From positions 1 to 56,086 of the forward strand of contig JABUTQ010000051.1 of assembly GCA_021443605.1 (NCBI GenBank): a DNA stretch of 56,086 nucleotides, written 5' to 3'. The translations under genes were made by a program, and so were the position numbers. Positions 1 through 6,145 of the stretch are shown piece by piece; positions within the stretch are counted from its first letter, which is position 1; each line of letters opens with the position of its first letter. Below the pieces are notes generated by a model that did no database searches, was not told where the DNA came from, and was given only the letters and a program-made list of their open reading frames with translations. This stretch comes from Bacteroidales bacterium. GTDB taxonomy: Bacteria > Bacteroidota > Bacteroidia > Bacteroidales > UBA932.

Positions 1-184
1 ACGTGCGTGGTGACGCGGCGTAATGACGGTGTGGCAATTTCGTCATCCTGAGTGGCTTTGGCCCGAAGGATCGCCATGTGCGCGGGTAGATTCTTCGGCT
101 TCGCCTCAGAATGACGTGCGTGGTGACGCAGCGTAATGACGGCGTGGCAATTTCGTCATCCTGAGGGCTTTAGCCCGAAGGATC
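1..184. repeat. Dispersed repeat block: two direct copies of a ~72-bp unit
   Basis: Positions 1-72 and 114-184 are near-identical direct copies, differing by a few substitutions and one indel. Each contains a GTCATCCTGAG...CCGAAGGATC arm. The interval 40-116 also contains a complete 76-77 bp composite element: a GATCCTTCGG arm joined to an AGATTCTTCGG arm. That element recurs inverted at 2661-2736. No coding sequence is seen in 1-191. The GGGCTTTAGCCC palindrome near 153-176 lies just past the stop of the lipoprotein gene and could form a hairpin, but it has no T-run. Confidence 0.85.
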
Positions 185-191
185 TCCTATT

Positions 192-2276
192 TTACTGCCC
201 TGCCGAAGGCTTCTTCGCCATCGGGAACTTGTAGTTGTTATCGATGATTGCCTGAGGCAGGAGATCACCATGAACCTGATAATAAGGAGCGGTTAAAGTT
301 CCGCTTCCACTTTGGCGTGTTCCGGCAAAGTCCATTACAACAATACCAACGGATCCTACAGGCTTTGTGTAAGAAGTGGTTCCTATCTTGGCAGTGCCTG
401 TCAGATAATCAAAGGCGAACTGATTGGAATCCTCAGCATTCTTACGATAGGCATTGGTTGTTGAAAGACCAAGGTTACTTCTATATCCGGAGCAGTGGTT
501 GATGACCCATTCATTGACCAGTGCAGGATTTGTATGGTGGGTTGCTGTCCTGTCCATCAACGCCTTAATCCTGTTCAGCTTTTCATTCTGGTCACTGAAA
601 GAATAGTAGTCATTTACCTCAAGCCTCGCAGTATTGTTGCCATTATATACAGAAGCAGGAGTACCGGTAGTCAAAGTGCTTTCATTACCCGGGAAGCTTG
701 AAATATATGCTCCCACTGGACCGTTAGTATATTGAGTTCTTGACATAACAATTATCTTCTTGCGACACTCCCCAACTGTCAGATCTGCCCTGAACGGAAT
801 GGTATAGCCAGAATATCCATCAAGGAATGATTTCATATTCGGAACAAATTTATCAGTATCCTTACCACTACTAGGCGTCTCATCTTCGTGACGCATAATA
901 ACGAGGGCAAATTCACCAGGATTTGCATTCAAATAAGCAACAATTTCATCGAATGCAGCTTTCAGAGAATACTCTGTAGAGGTAATACCATGATATATCC
1001 AGAATTCGTTATACAAATCAATCCCGAAGACTTCAACATGTCTCCAAGCCGGACGCAGGTCAAAAAACCTAATACCGATATTCAACTGATTCGTTAAGTC
1101 AAAGTCCTGTGTCTGACCGGCATTGAACAATGATGTTCCTTTACCGGTACCGGCATCGTGCGTGCCAGGGATAGAAAGCTGAGATACATAGATATCATCG
1201 TCAAGCGGAGTCATCCAGGCGTTTGCCGCTCCCTGAACAGGATTGATATTCGGCAGATTTATGGCACGCTTTGCGCTTGCAGCCACCACTATCTCACCCG
1301 CAGTCTTACCTATGGTCAAAGTTTTGTTGATGGCGCTTGTATTGTTCTTCGCCTGCGCGTGGATACGGATTTTAGCCGTCTTAGTGTCGCCAATGGCGTT
1401 TGGAGGGAGCATCACGGTAAGTTTCACGCTCTGCCCGGTTGTAAGGTCGATGAAACCGTGAGGATTGGCGCTGTCTCTGATGTCGTTGATACCAATGAAT
1501 ACCATAACTTCTTCCTTTGAGCCGGTATCCACCATCTGGCCATTCACAATGTCATATTTAAACTCGGTGTCTGAAACTTTGTTGGTCAGTTGGAAAGTCA
1601 AAGAGATACCTGTCAATGCCAAGACTGCGCCAGACTCGGTTGGCCCGTTGACAACGATGTCGAGGGTGGTCATGATGGGGCTGAACTGAAGCCCTACGCT
1701 CTCGGTATAGGCTGTAGTATTCTTTGCCACCATATAAGCATTCTGCTGCATATTTGGCTCTGCTGTGTACTGGTTGCTTGTAGCATCAGCCGTAATGTCG
1801 CAGGTCTGGTTGAAGTTGATTGGGAAGGTGGCTATGCCGTCTTCGTCAATCGAAACTCCGGTAGATGGATATGTGGCATAGAAGTCGATTAGCGCCGTAT
1901 CGTCTCCCTTCCAGATGATCGGTTCTTCAGGAGCGATAAGTTCAGCGGAAGTCCTGTAGTCATATCCTTCTGTCTCTGATGTGGTCGCAATAGTATAGAT
2001 GCCCGACTCGGCACCTTCGGTGCTCGCGTTGGGGCTGTAAATCAGCACGTCGTCACCGGCTGTCCAGTAAACAGGCCAACCATGGGTTTCGGTGTTTTGA
2101 GTGCCGTATTCAGTCTTTGTGGCCGGTGCGCCTGCGCCGAAATGTACTGCACGACCTTTAATTTCGGTGACGTTGCTGTTGTCGCTGTCATTGACGTTGG
2201 GTTCCTTTTGGCAGCTTGCAGATATGCCAACGCAGAGGACCATTGCCATAAATGCGTATATAAATCTTTTCATCAT
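192..2276 (-). CDS. Lipoprotein: fimbrillin-like domain fused to PI-PLC X domain
   Basis: This is a 694-aa surface lipoprotein. Residues 1-22 form a lipoprotein signal peptide ending in a SASC lipobox, with Cys22 as the lipid anchor. Residues ~37-340 resemble Mfa-like/fimbrillin beta-sandwich proteins (PATKT motif near 51, repeated Thr/Asn-rich strands). Residues ~353-690 are a phosphatidylinositol-specific phospholipase C X-type domain: GTHDA with His373, IRFFDLRP with Arg403, Asp406 and Arg408, and YHG with His429. These match the two catalytic histidines and the Arg of bacterial PI-PLC. By family knowledge such enzymes cleave phosphatidylinositol or GPI-type lipids without Ca2+. The natural substrate here is unknown. 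It follows a 57-aa ORF under one promoter. The domain calls are firm; host-membrane targeting would be speculation. Confidence 0.85.
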   Translation of the reverse strand: MMKRFIYAFMAMVLCVGISASCQKEPNVNDSDNSNVTEIKGRAVHFGAGAPATKTEYGTQNTETHGWPVYWTAGDDVLIYSPNASTEGAESGIYTIATTSETEGYDYRTSAELIAPEEPIIWKGDDTALIDFYATYPSTGVSIDEDGIATFPINFNQTCDITADATSNQYTAEPNMQQNAYMVAKNTTAYTESVGLQFSPIMTTLDIVVNGPTESGAVLALTGISLTFQLTNKVSDTEFKYDIVNGQMVDTGSKEEVMVFIGINDIRDSANPHGFIDLTTGQSVKLTVMLPPNAIGDTKTAKIRIHAQAKNNTSAINKTLTIGKTAGEIVVAASAKRAINLPNINPVQGAANAWMTPLDDDIYVSQLSIPGTHDAGTGKGTSLFNAGQTQDFDLTNQLNIGIRFFDLRPAWRHVEVFGIDLYNEFWIYHGITSTEYSLKAAFDEIVAYLNANPGEFALVIMRHEDETPSSGKDTDKFVPNMKSFLDGYSGYTIPFRADLTVGECRKKIIVMSRTQYTNGPVGAYISSFPGNESTLTTGTPASVYNGNNTARLEVNDYYSFSDQNEKLNRIKALMDRTATHHTNPALVNEWVINHCSGYRSNLGLSTTNAYRKNAEDSNQFAFDYLTGTAKIGTTSYTKPVGSVGIVVMDFAGTRQSGSGTLTAPYYQVHGDLLPQAIIDNNYKFPMAKKPSAGQ

Positions 2277-2316
2277 TGTTGCGTTTTTTTCAGTTTATAC
2301 TTTGTTCTGCTTGATG

Positions 2317-2490
2317 TTAATCCCAATCTGTTGGTGCAAATGGATTATCATAGCCCTCCTGTTCTGTGATGGTGGTGCCCCCTGTAACGTCAACTTCTCT
2401 ATCGGAAGCGGCCATCAGGGCCGACTCCACCACAATTTTAAACTCCTGTGTCACCGGAGTTTCATACTGACTGAATTTTGTTCTTTTCAT
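2317..2490 (-). CDS. Small hypothetical protein (57 aa) leading the fimbrillin/PI-PLC operon
   Basis: An ATG at 2488-2490 opens a 57-codon frame ending with TAA at 2317-2319. The peptide begins MKRTKFSQYETPVTQEF and ends NPFAPTDWD. It has no signal peptide or membrane segment and is acidic near the C-terminus. It sits between a strong Bacteroidota promoter (2525-2555) and the lipoprotein gene, 40 nt upstream of the latter. Small proteins with a YxxP start and an aromatic-acidic tail are common next to surface-protein genes in Bacteroidales, but I know of no assigned function. Frame, promoter and neighbour support expression; the role is unknown. Confidence 0.65.
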   Translation of the reverse strand: MKRTKFSQYETPVTQEFKIVVESALMAASDREVDVTGGTTITEQEGYDNPFAPTDWD

Positions 2491-2524
2491 CTATATATAT
2501 TCTATTGTTGGCGTAACAATTTTG

Positions 2525-2555
2525 CAAAGTTAATAATAATAATAATAGGTGCAAA
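2525..2555 (-). promoter_or_regulatory. Promoter of the small ORF / PI-PLC lipoprotein operon
   Basis: On the minus strand this reads TTTG, 19 nt, TAACTTTG, an exact match to the Bacteroidota sigma consensus. Expected transcript start is near 2518. Most of the spacer is an (ATT)n trinucleotide run of about five units, which is unusual. Confidence 0.8.
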
Positions 2556-2607
2556 AAAATTGCAGATTTTGAGATTTCTCTGTAAATTATGGAGTTCCCC
2601 GCTGGCA

Positions 2608-2740
2608 TTCTAAGGCGCAAGCCTTCGTCAGAGGCGAATCATTCTGAGCCGAAGGCTATTCGTCATTCTGAGGCGAAGGCGAAGAATCTATCCACGCACA
2701 TGGAGATCCTTCGGGCTGAAGCCCTCAGGATGACGAATAC
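2608..2740. repeat. Dispersed repeat block containing an inverted copy of the left-end element
   Basis: This block lies in the gene-free stretch 2491-2872. The interval 2661-2736 is a 76-bp composite element, GTCATTCTGAGGCGAAGGCG through GATCCTTCGGG to CAGGATGACG. It is the reverse complement of 40-116 with about 90% identity by eye. A degenerate half-copy lies at about 2620-2660. Such NTTCTGAGCGAAG-type repeats are scattered in many Bacteroidota genomes. Nothing else is visible in 2556-2607 and 2741-2817. Confidence 0.8.
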
Positions 2741-2817
2741 CACGCCGCCATTCATGAGTGAATATGGAAAGATAAACCGGCCCAACAGCGATGAGAGGTC
2801 GGAAGTTTTCGTGTACT

Positions 2818-2846
2818 AAAAAAGGCCCTCCATTTTGGATAGGCCT
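2818..2846 (-). terminator. Rho-independent terminator of the TAC-like operon
   Basis: On the minus strand AGGCC pairs with GGCCT, with an inner TCC/GGA pairing, followed by six T residues. It lies 27 nt past the stop of the SecB-like gene. Confidence 0.7.
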
Positions 2847-2872
2847 GCCGAATTTCATGTATTTTTGACCGC

Positions 2873-3304
2873 TTATTTGTTTACGGTTTTTGGTGTCACA
2901 ATCATGTCATTCTTAACGATCTCTGTCAGGTTCATAAGAGGAACTGTGTAGTTGTTGAGATTTGTGGCCTCGGTTTTGGCGAATTGTGCCCCCCTTGCCG
3001 CACCTAATGTAACGGTTGCCAAATGCTGAAGGAAACTATCAGGAATAACGATATTGCCGTTTTCCTGGGTCATTTCTTTCCAGCTTGCCGGTGCTACATC
3101 AAAATAGCACTCAATAACCATCACCATAACAGGCTCTTCTCCGTTGAGATAGGAAATCTTCAACGAGTTTCTGATTGATTGAATCTGATCATCTATTGAA
3201 AAGTTCACCTCATAATCAACGCGGAGAGGATTGGCAAAAGCCTCATCCTTTAATATCGCAAACTGAGGAATACTTATGCGATTTAATTTAAATTGTATAG
3301 CCAT
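2873..3304 (-). CDS. SecB-like chaperone (TAC module component)
   Basis: This 143-aa protein has the size and pattern of SecB: an N-terminal beta-rich half (residues ~1-75, including YEVNFSID and MVMVIECYFDV) and a C-terminal helical half with ARGAQFAKTEATNLNNY and VPLMNLTEIV, which mirrors the RG...FP.L.L.P.NF segment of SecB. Canonical SecB holds secretory preproteins. SecB-like paralogues in toxin-antitoxin-chaperone systems instead protect an unstable antitoxin. The gene starts 3 nt after the stop of an Xre-type HTH gene in the same operon, which matches TAC order (toxin, antitoxin, chaperone). A terminator follows. SecB fold likely; TAC role inferred from context. Confidence 0.72.
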   Translation of the reverse strand: MAIQFKLNRISIPQFAILKDEAFANPLRVDYEVNFSIDDQIQSIRNSLKISYLNGEEPVMVMVIECYFDVAPASWKEMTQENGNIVIPDSFLQHLATVTLGAARGAQFAKTEATNLNNYTVPLMNLTEIVKNDMIVTPKTVNK

Positions 3305-3307
3305 AAC

Positions 3308-3766
3308 TTAAGCGTATGAGTTTTCTGGATATTGTGCGAATAGTTGTGTGATGAAAGGGATGGCATTGTCTGATTGCTTTGAGAATGCCAATGTTGGAAA
3401 TGTCATCCATTTTCGATTGATGATTGATTCAGCGGAAGTTACGACAATAGAAGCAGAAACATCTGCCACTTCCATTAAGTTTACTCCTAAAGCCATTTCC
3501 AATTTGGAAATAGTTTCAAGAGTCAGATTTTCGGTCCCTTTTACAATTCTGCTTACGTACTGAGCCCTTACTCCCATTCGCTCTGCAAGTTCCTGTTTTG
3601 TCATTTTTTTCTTGCGGAGAAATGAAAGAACGGCAAAAGCGATCTTTGCAGATTTATCCAACCATGCTTCATTTTCCTCAAGTTCTTCAACTACCTTTAG
3701 CCAATCTACTGAGGAAGATGGTTGCGTGACGGCCTTAAAATATTCTTCGCTAGTCTGTGTGTTCAT
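3308..3766 (-). CDS. Xre/HigA-type HTH protein, probable TAC antitoxin
   Basis: This 152-aa protein has an Xre-family helix-turn-helix at residues ~50-105 (KKKMTKQELAERMGVRAQY followed by VSRIVKGTENLTLETISKLE). About 45 residues precede it and about 45 follow it. The C-terminal tail is rich in aromatic and hydrophobic residues (KWMTFPTLAF), which fits a chaperone-addiction tail of the kind TAC antitoxins use to require their SecB-like partner. It overlaps the upstream 197-aa gene by 17 nt and is followed 3 nt later by the SecB-like gene. Expected role: neutralise the toxin and repress the operon through the palindrome at 4345-4362. HTH certain; antitoxin role inferred. Confidence 0.75.
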   Translation of the reverse strand: MNTQTSEEYFKAVTQPSSSVDWLKVVEELEENEAWLDKSAKIAFAVLSFLRKKKMTKQELAERMGVRAQYVSRIVKGTENLTLETISKLEMALGVNLMEVADVSASIVVTSAESIINRKWMTFPTLAFSKQSDNAIPFITQLFAQYPENSYA

Positions 3767-4343
3767 TGGTTCTGTTGATTAAATCTTCTTTTGTATATAG
3801 TTTTTCTTTCTTTAGCCAGTCTTGCGCGCTCTCGATTAACCTCATCTCTTTATTGAGAGCAGTGTCTTTTTTGTTCCTAACCTTAACCTTTATGCCCCCA
3901 CCTGTAACTACATATCCGGGCAAATCACCTTTTGTTTTCGAATCAATTCTAATGCCGTATAATCGAAAGACAGAAGAAATGTCGGTCTCTGAATAACCGT
4001 ATAATTCTCGTCTATGTTCAGAGTCGGGATCGATAGGAACCCTATATAAACATTTGAACTTTTCTACGAGGTTTGGTGTTATCCCTTTTCGGCCATTTTT
4101 ATAATATGAGATAAAATCTGTCAAGAATCGTTTGGCTTCCTTGTGGGCCGATTCTTTTACTTCTTGAACAGTATGGCCTGCGTAATAGGGATTGTTCTTT
4201 ATATAATCGAAATTTTGCTCAAAAAATTCATCAATGAACTCTGGATCAAGCCATTTCCTCATCAGTTGTGAAAAACGATTGTCGTTTTCCCCTGTGAGTA
4301 TTATACTCCACACTTGATCCGGTAATACATTGGCTATATCCAT
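3750..4343 (-). CDS. Unrecognised 197-aa protein, putative toxin of the TAC-like module
   Basis: I do not recognise a family for this protein. It is soluble, with no signal peptide or membrane segment. The N-terminal half (1-95) looks helical and charged (MRKWLDPEFIDEFFEQNFDY). The middle has YGYSETDISSVFRLYGIRI, then a beta-like Gly/Lys stretch (VVTGGGIKVKVRNKK) and a charged C-terminus. It is first in a three-gene operon with an HTH protein and a SecB-like chaperone, and it overlaps the HTH gene by 17 nt, which is the position of the toxin in HigBA-SecB modules. It is about twice the size of a RelE/HigB toxin and shows no clear HigB motif. Toxin assignment rests on gene order only. Confidence 0.6.
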   Translation of the reverse strand: MDIANVLPDQVWSIILTGENDNRFSQLMRKWLDPEFIDEFFEQNFDYIKNNPYYAGHTVQEVKESAHKEAKRFLTDFISYYKNGRKGITPNLVEKFKCLYRVPIDPDSEHRRELYGYSETDISSVFRLYGIRIDSKTKGDLPGYVVTGGGIKVKVRNKKDTALNKEMRLIESAQDWLKKEKLYTKEDLINRTNEHTD

Positions 4344-4344
4344 A

Positions 4345-4362
4345 CTAAACTTATAAGTTTAG
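4345..4362. promoter_or_regulatory. Perfect 18-bp palindrome, candidate operator of the TAC-like operon
   Basis: CTAAACTTATAAGTTTAG is fully self-complementary. It begins 1 bp upstream of the ATG of the first gene and starts immediately after the putative -7 TTTG. That places it over the expected transcription start, where an Xre-type antitoxin would bind for autoregulation. Confidence 0.7.
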
Positions 4363-4394
4363 CAAAGGTCTACTTTTTTATTGATATGTGCAAA
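4363..4394 (-). promoter_or_regulatory. Candidate promoter of the TAC-like operon
   Basis: On the minus strand TTTG (4391-4394) and a second TTTG (4363-4366) are 24 nt apart, as in the TTTG-N20-nnnnTTTG layout. The -7 box reads GACCTTTG rather than TAnnTTTG, so it is suboptimal. Confidence 0.45.
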
Positions 4395-4443
4395 TAAATT
4401 TGGAGATTTGCCGAAACAGGATGACGGTCACCCCCCTCGCCGC

Positions 4444-5736
4444 TTAGTCTTTAAGACATGCCAGTGGGATAACCTTTACACCATCAGGACGAGTATATGC
4501 CATTTGCCCTCCGGTCAAGATGAGTAGTAAGTCAGGTTCTCGCAGAGGGACCTGTTGTTCATCCTTATTATGTTCCTCTATCAGTTGCTTGAGTTCCAAG
4601 AGATGTGCAGCACCATCGTTAATTTCTTGACTGCCTAGTTTGCATTCAATTAGCGCATATCGACCATCTGCAAGATGCAATACGAGGTCTGCTTCCAGTC
4701 CATATCTGTCATGATAATAGGATATGTGACTATCAAATTCGGTTGTATATGCCCGTAAATCTCTGATGCACATTTGTTCGAAAATAAAACCAAATGTCTT
4801 TAACTGTACTTCTAATGACTCGGCACTTTGACCTAACGCAGCAACAGCTATTGAAGGATCGGAGAAACAGCGTTTTGGTGTGCTGCGAATAGCAGTTTTG
4901 CTACGAATAGCCGGACACCACGCATCAATGTCTTGTATGACGAACAATTTTTCAAGGGCATTCACATAGTCATCAAAAGTATCCATGGATAGTGAGATAT
5001 CCCCAGATGCAGTTATGTCTGTCAGAATACTTATCTTTTTTGCCATTGTGCTGATATTCCTTGCATAGGACTTCAATATTTGTTTGGCAATCTTTGGATT
5101 TCTACGTCTCCCGTCAACTGCAGAGATATCATTGTTACAGATACTGTTAACATAGTCTTTTGCTATCATCATGCTTGCTTTTTCACTCATCTGAAGGGTA
5201 ACAGGCCATCCCCCTCGGCAAGCCACACGAATCAACTCCGGAATATCAAGTTTGCTTGTTGAGCCATCAATGTTGTAGGATTTATTGTCAAATAGTTCAC
5301 GGACTGAAACCATGCCCGACGACTCCTTTGACTCCCAAAGGCTCATAGGAAAGAACTTCATTCTGCTGATGCGACCTGTGCCTGTGTGTCCAATTTTTGA
5401 TTTGTCCACAGTGTTGCTACCTGTCAGCAAAAACTGTCCTGGGAGTCCGCCACTATCATCCACGGCCAACCTGACAGCATCCCAAATCTTTGGAGCATCT
5501 TGCCACTCGTCAATGAGACGTGGCTTCTCACCCTTTAATAGAAGAGATGGCATAGTTGCGGCTGTTTCAAGATATTCATCTTGTTTATCAGGATCTTGCA
5601 ACTTAATTACACTCTTGGCGTGCTGCATAGCCGTAGTAGTTTTTCCAGTCCATTTAGGCCCTTCTATCAGTATAGCACCGAATGCCTCGAGTCTATCTTG
5701 CAGCATCTGGTCTGCTATTCTTGGCAGGTATTCCAT
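4444..5736 (-). CDS. AAA ATPase with C-terminal DUF4143 (PD-(D/E)XK-like) domain
   Basis: This 430-aa protein belongs to the orphan ATP-binding/DUF4143 family. Walker A is GPKWTGKT at residues 26-33. A Walker B-like PRLIDEWQDAP follows near 72-82, and there is a TGSN sensor-like motif near 107. The C-terminal third holds a nuclease-fold signature, EADLVLHLADG then ALIECKLG. Family members are widespread in Bacteroidota and their cellular role is not settled. It has its own promoter and upstream direct repeats (5790-5829) and stands alone, 100 bp before the TAC-like operon. Family call firm; function unknown. Confidence 0.85.
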   Translation of the reverse strand: MEYLPRIADQMLQDRLEAFGAILIEGPKWTGKTTTAMQHAKSVIKLQDPDKQDEYLETAATMPSLLLKGEKPRLIDEWQDAPKIWDAVRLAVDDSGGLPGQFLLTGSNTVDKSKIGHTGTGRISRMKFFPMSLWESKESSGMVSVRELFDNKSYNIDGSTSKLDIPELIRVACRGGWPVTLQMSEKASMMIAKDYVNSICNNDISAVDGRRRNPKIAKQILKSYARNISTMAKKISILTDITASGDISLSMDTFDDYVNALEKLFVIQDIDAWCPAIRSKTAIRSTPKRCFSDPSIAVAALGQSAESLEVQLKTFGFIFEQMCIRDLRAYTTEFDSHISYYHDRYGLEADLVLHLADGRYALIECKLGSQEINDGAAHLLELKQLIEEHNKDEQQVPLREPDLLLILTGGQMAYTRPDGVKVIPLACLKD

Positions 5737-5758
5737 AGTTTCTAAATATTTACAAGTG

Positions 5759-5790
5759 CAAAGATATGATTTTCAGTGGAATCGGGCAAT
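5759..5790 (-). promoter_or_regulatory. Promoter of the AAA/DUF4143 gene
   Basis: On the minus strand this reads ATTG, 20 nt, TATCTTTG, with an expected start near 5752 and a leader of about 16 nt. The two 17-bp direct repeats lie immediately upstream of the -33 box. Confidence 0.7.
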
Positions 5791-5829
5791 TTATTCGGTG
5801 TTTTTGAGATATTTTATTCGGTGTTTTTG
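5790..5829 (-). repeat. Two 17-bp direct repeats abutting the ATPase promoter
   Basis: TTTATTCGGTGTTTTTG occurs at 5790-5806 and exactly again at 5813-5829, a 23-bp period of about two helical turns. The repeats touch the -33 element, a position suited to a DNA-binding activator or repressor. Confidence 0.85.
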
Positions 5830-5887
5830 TGCCATATCATTTGATGTTCTTGTGGATACGAAACGGACTTTCTGCAAGCAGTACAAA

Positions 5888-6061
5888 GATTCTTCGCTGA
5901 CGCTCAGAATGACGTGCTGCTGTCGCTCAGAATGACAAGTCGCTGCCGCTCAGAATGACGTGCTGCTCGGGGAATTCTTCGCTGTCGCTCAGAATGACGT
6001 GCTGCTCGGGGAGATTCTTCGCTGACGCTCAGAATGACGTGCCGCTGACGCTCAGAATGAC
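5888..6061. repeat. Tandem array with six CTCAGAATGAC units
   Basis: This array fills most of the gene-free stretch 5737-6145. CTCAGAATGAC occurs at 5903, 5926, 5949, 5988, 6028 and 6051, preceded by variants of GCTGACG or GCTGTCG and sometimes by ATTCTTC. It is the same half-element as the dispersed repeats at 1-184 and 2608-2740. The interval 5830-5887 shows nothing recognisable. Confidence 0.85.
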
Positions 6062-6090
6062 ACGCCGGAATGGAGGCAGAGCCCCCTAAA

Positions 6091-6118
6091 TAAAAAGAGA
6101 GAGCCAAGACGGCCCTCT
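6091..6118 (-). terminator. Rho-independent terminator of the first SusCD operon
   Basis: On the minus strand AGAGGGCC pairs with GGCTCTCT (8 bp with one GU) around a 5-nt loop, followed by CTTTTTA. It lies 27 nt past the SusD-like stop. Confidence 0.75.
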
Positions 6119-6145
6119 CCTTTCAATATTCAGATTAACAAGAAT

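Noticed and set aside
5888..6061. Possible CRISPR array
   Set aside because: Repeat spacing is irregular, spacers are themselves repetitive and short, and there are no cas genes.
5904..6107. 67-aa minus-strand ORF with repeated HSERQRR words
   Set aside because: It is a translation of the tandem repeat array; such HSERQRR-type ORFs are known annotation artefacts of this repeat family.
5737..6145. Insertion-sequence remnant
   Set aside because: No transposase fragment or terminal inverted repeats with target duplication found; only short dispersed repeats.
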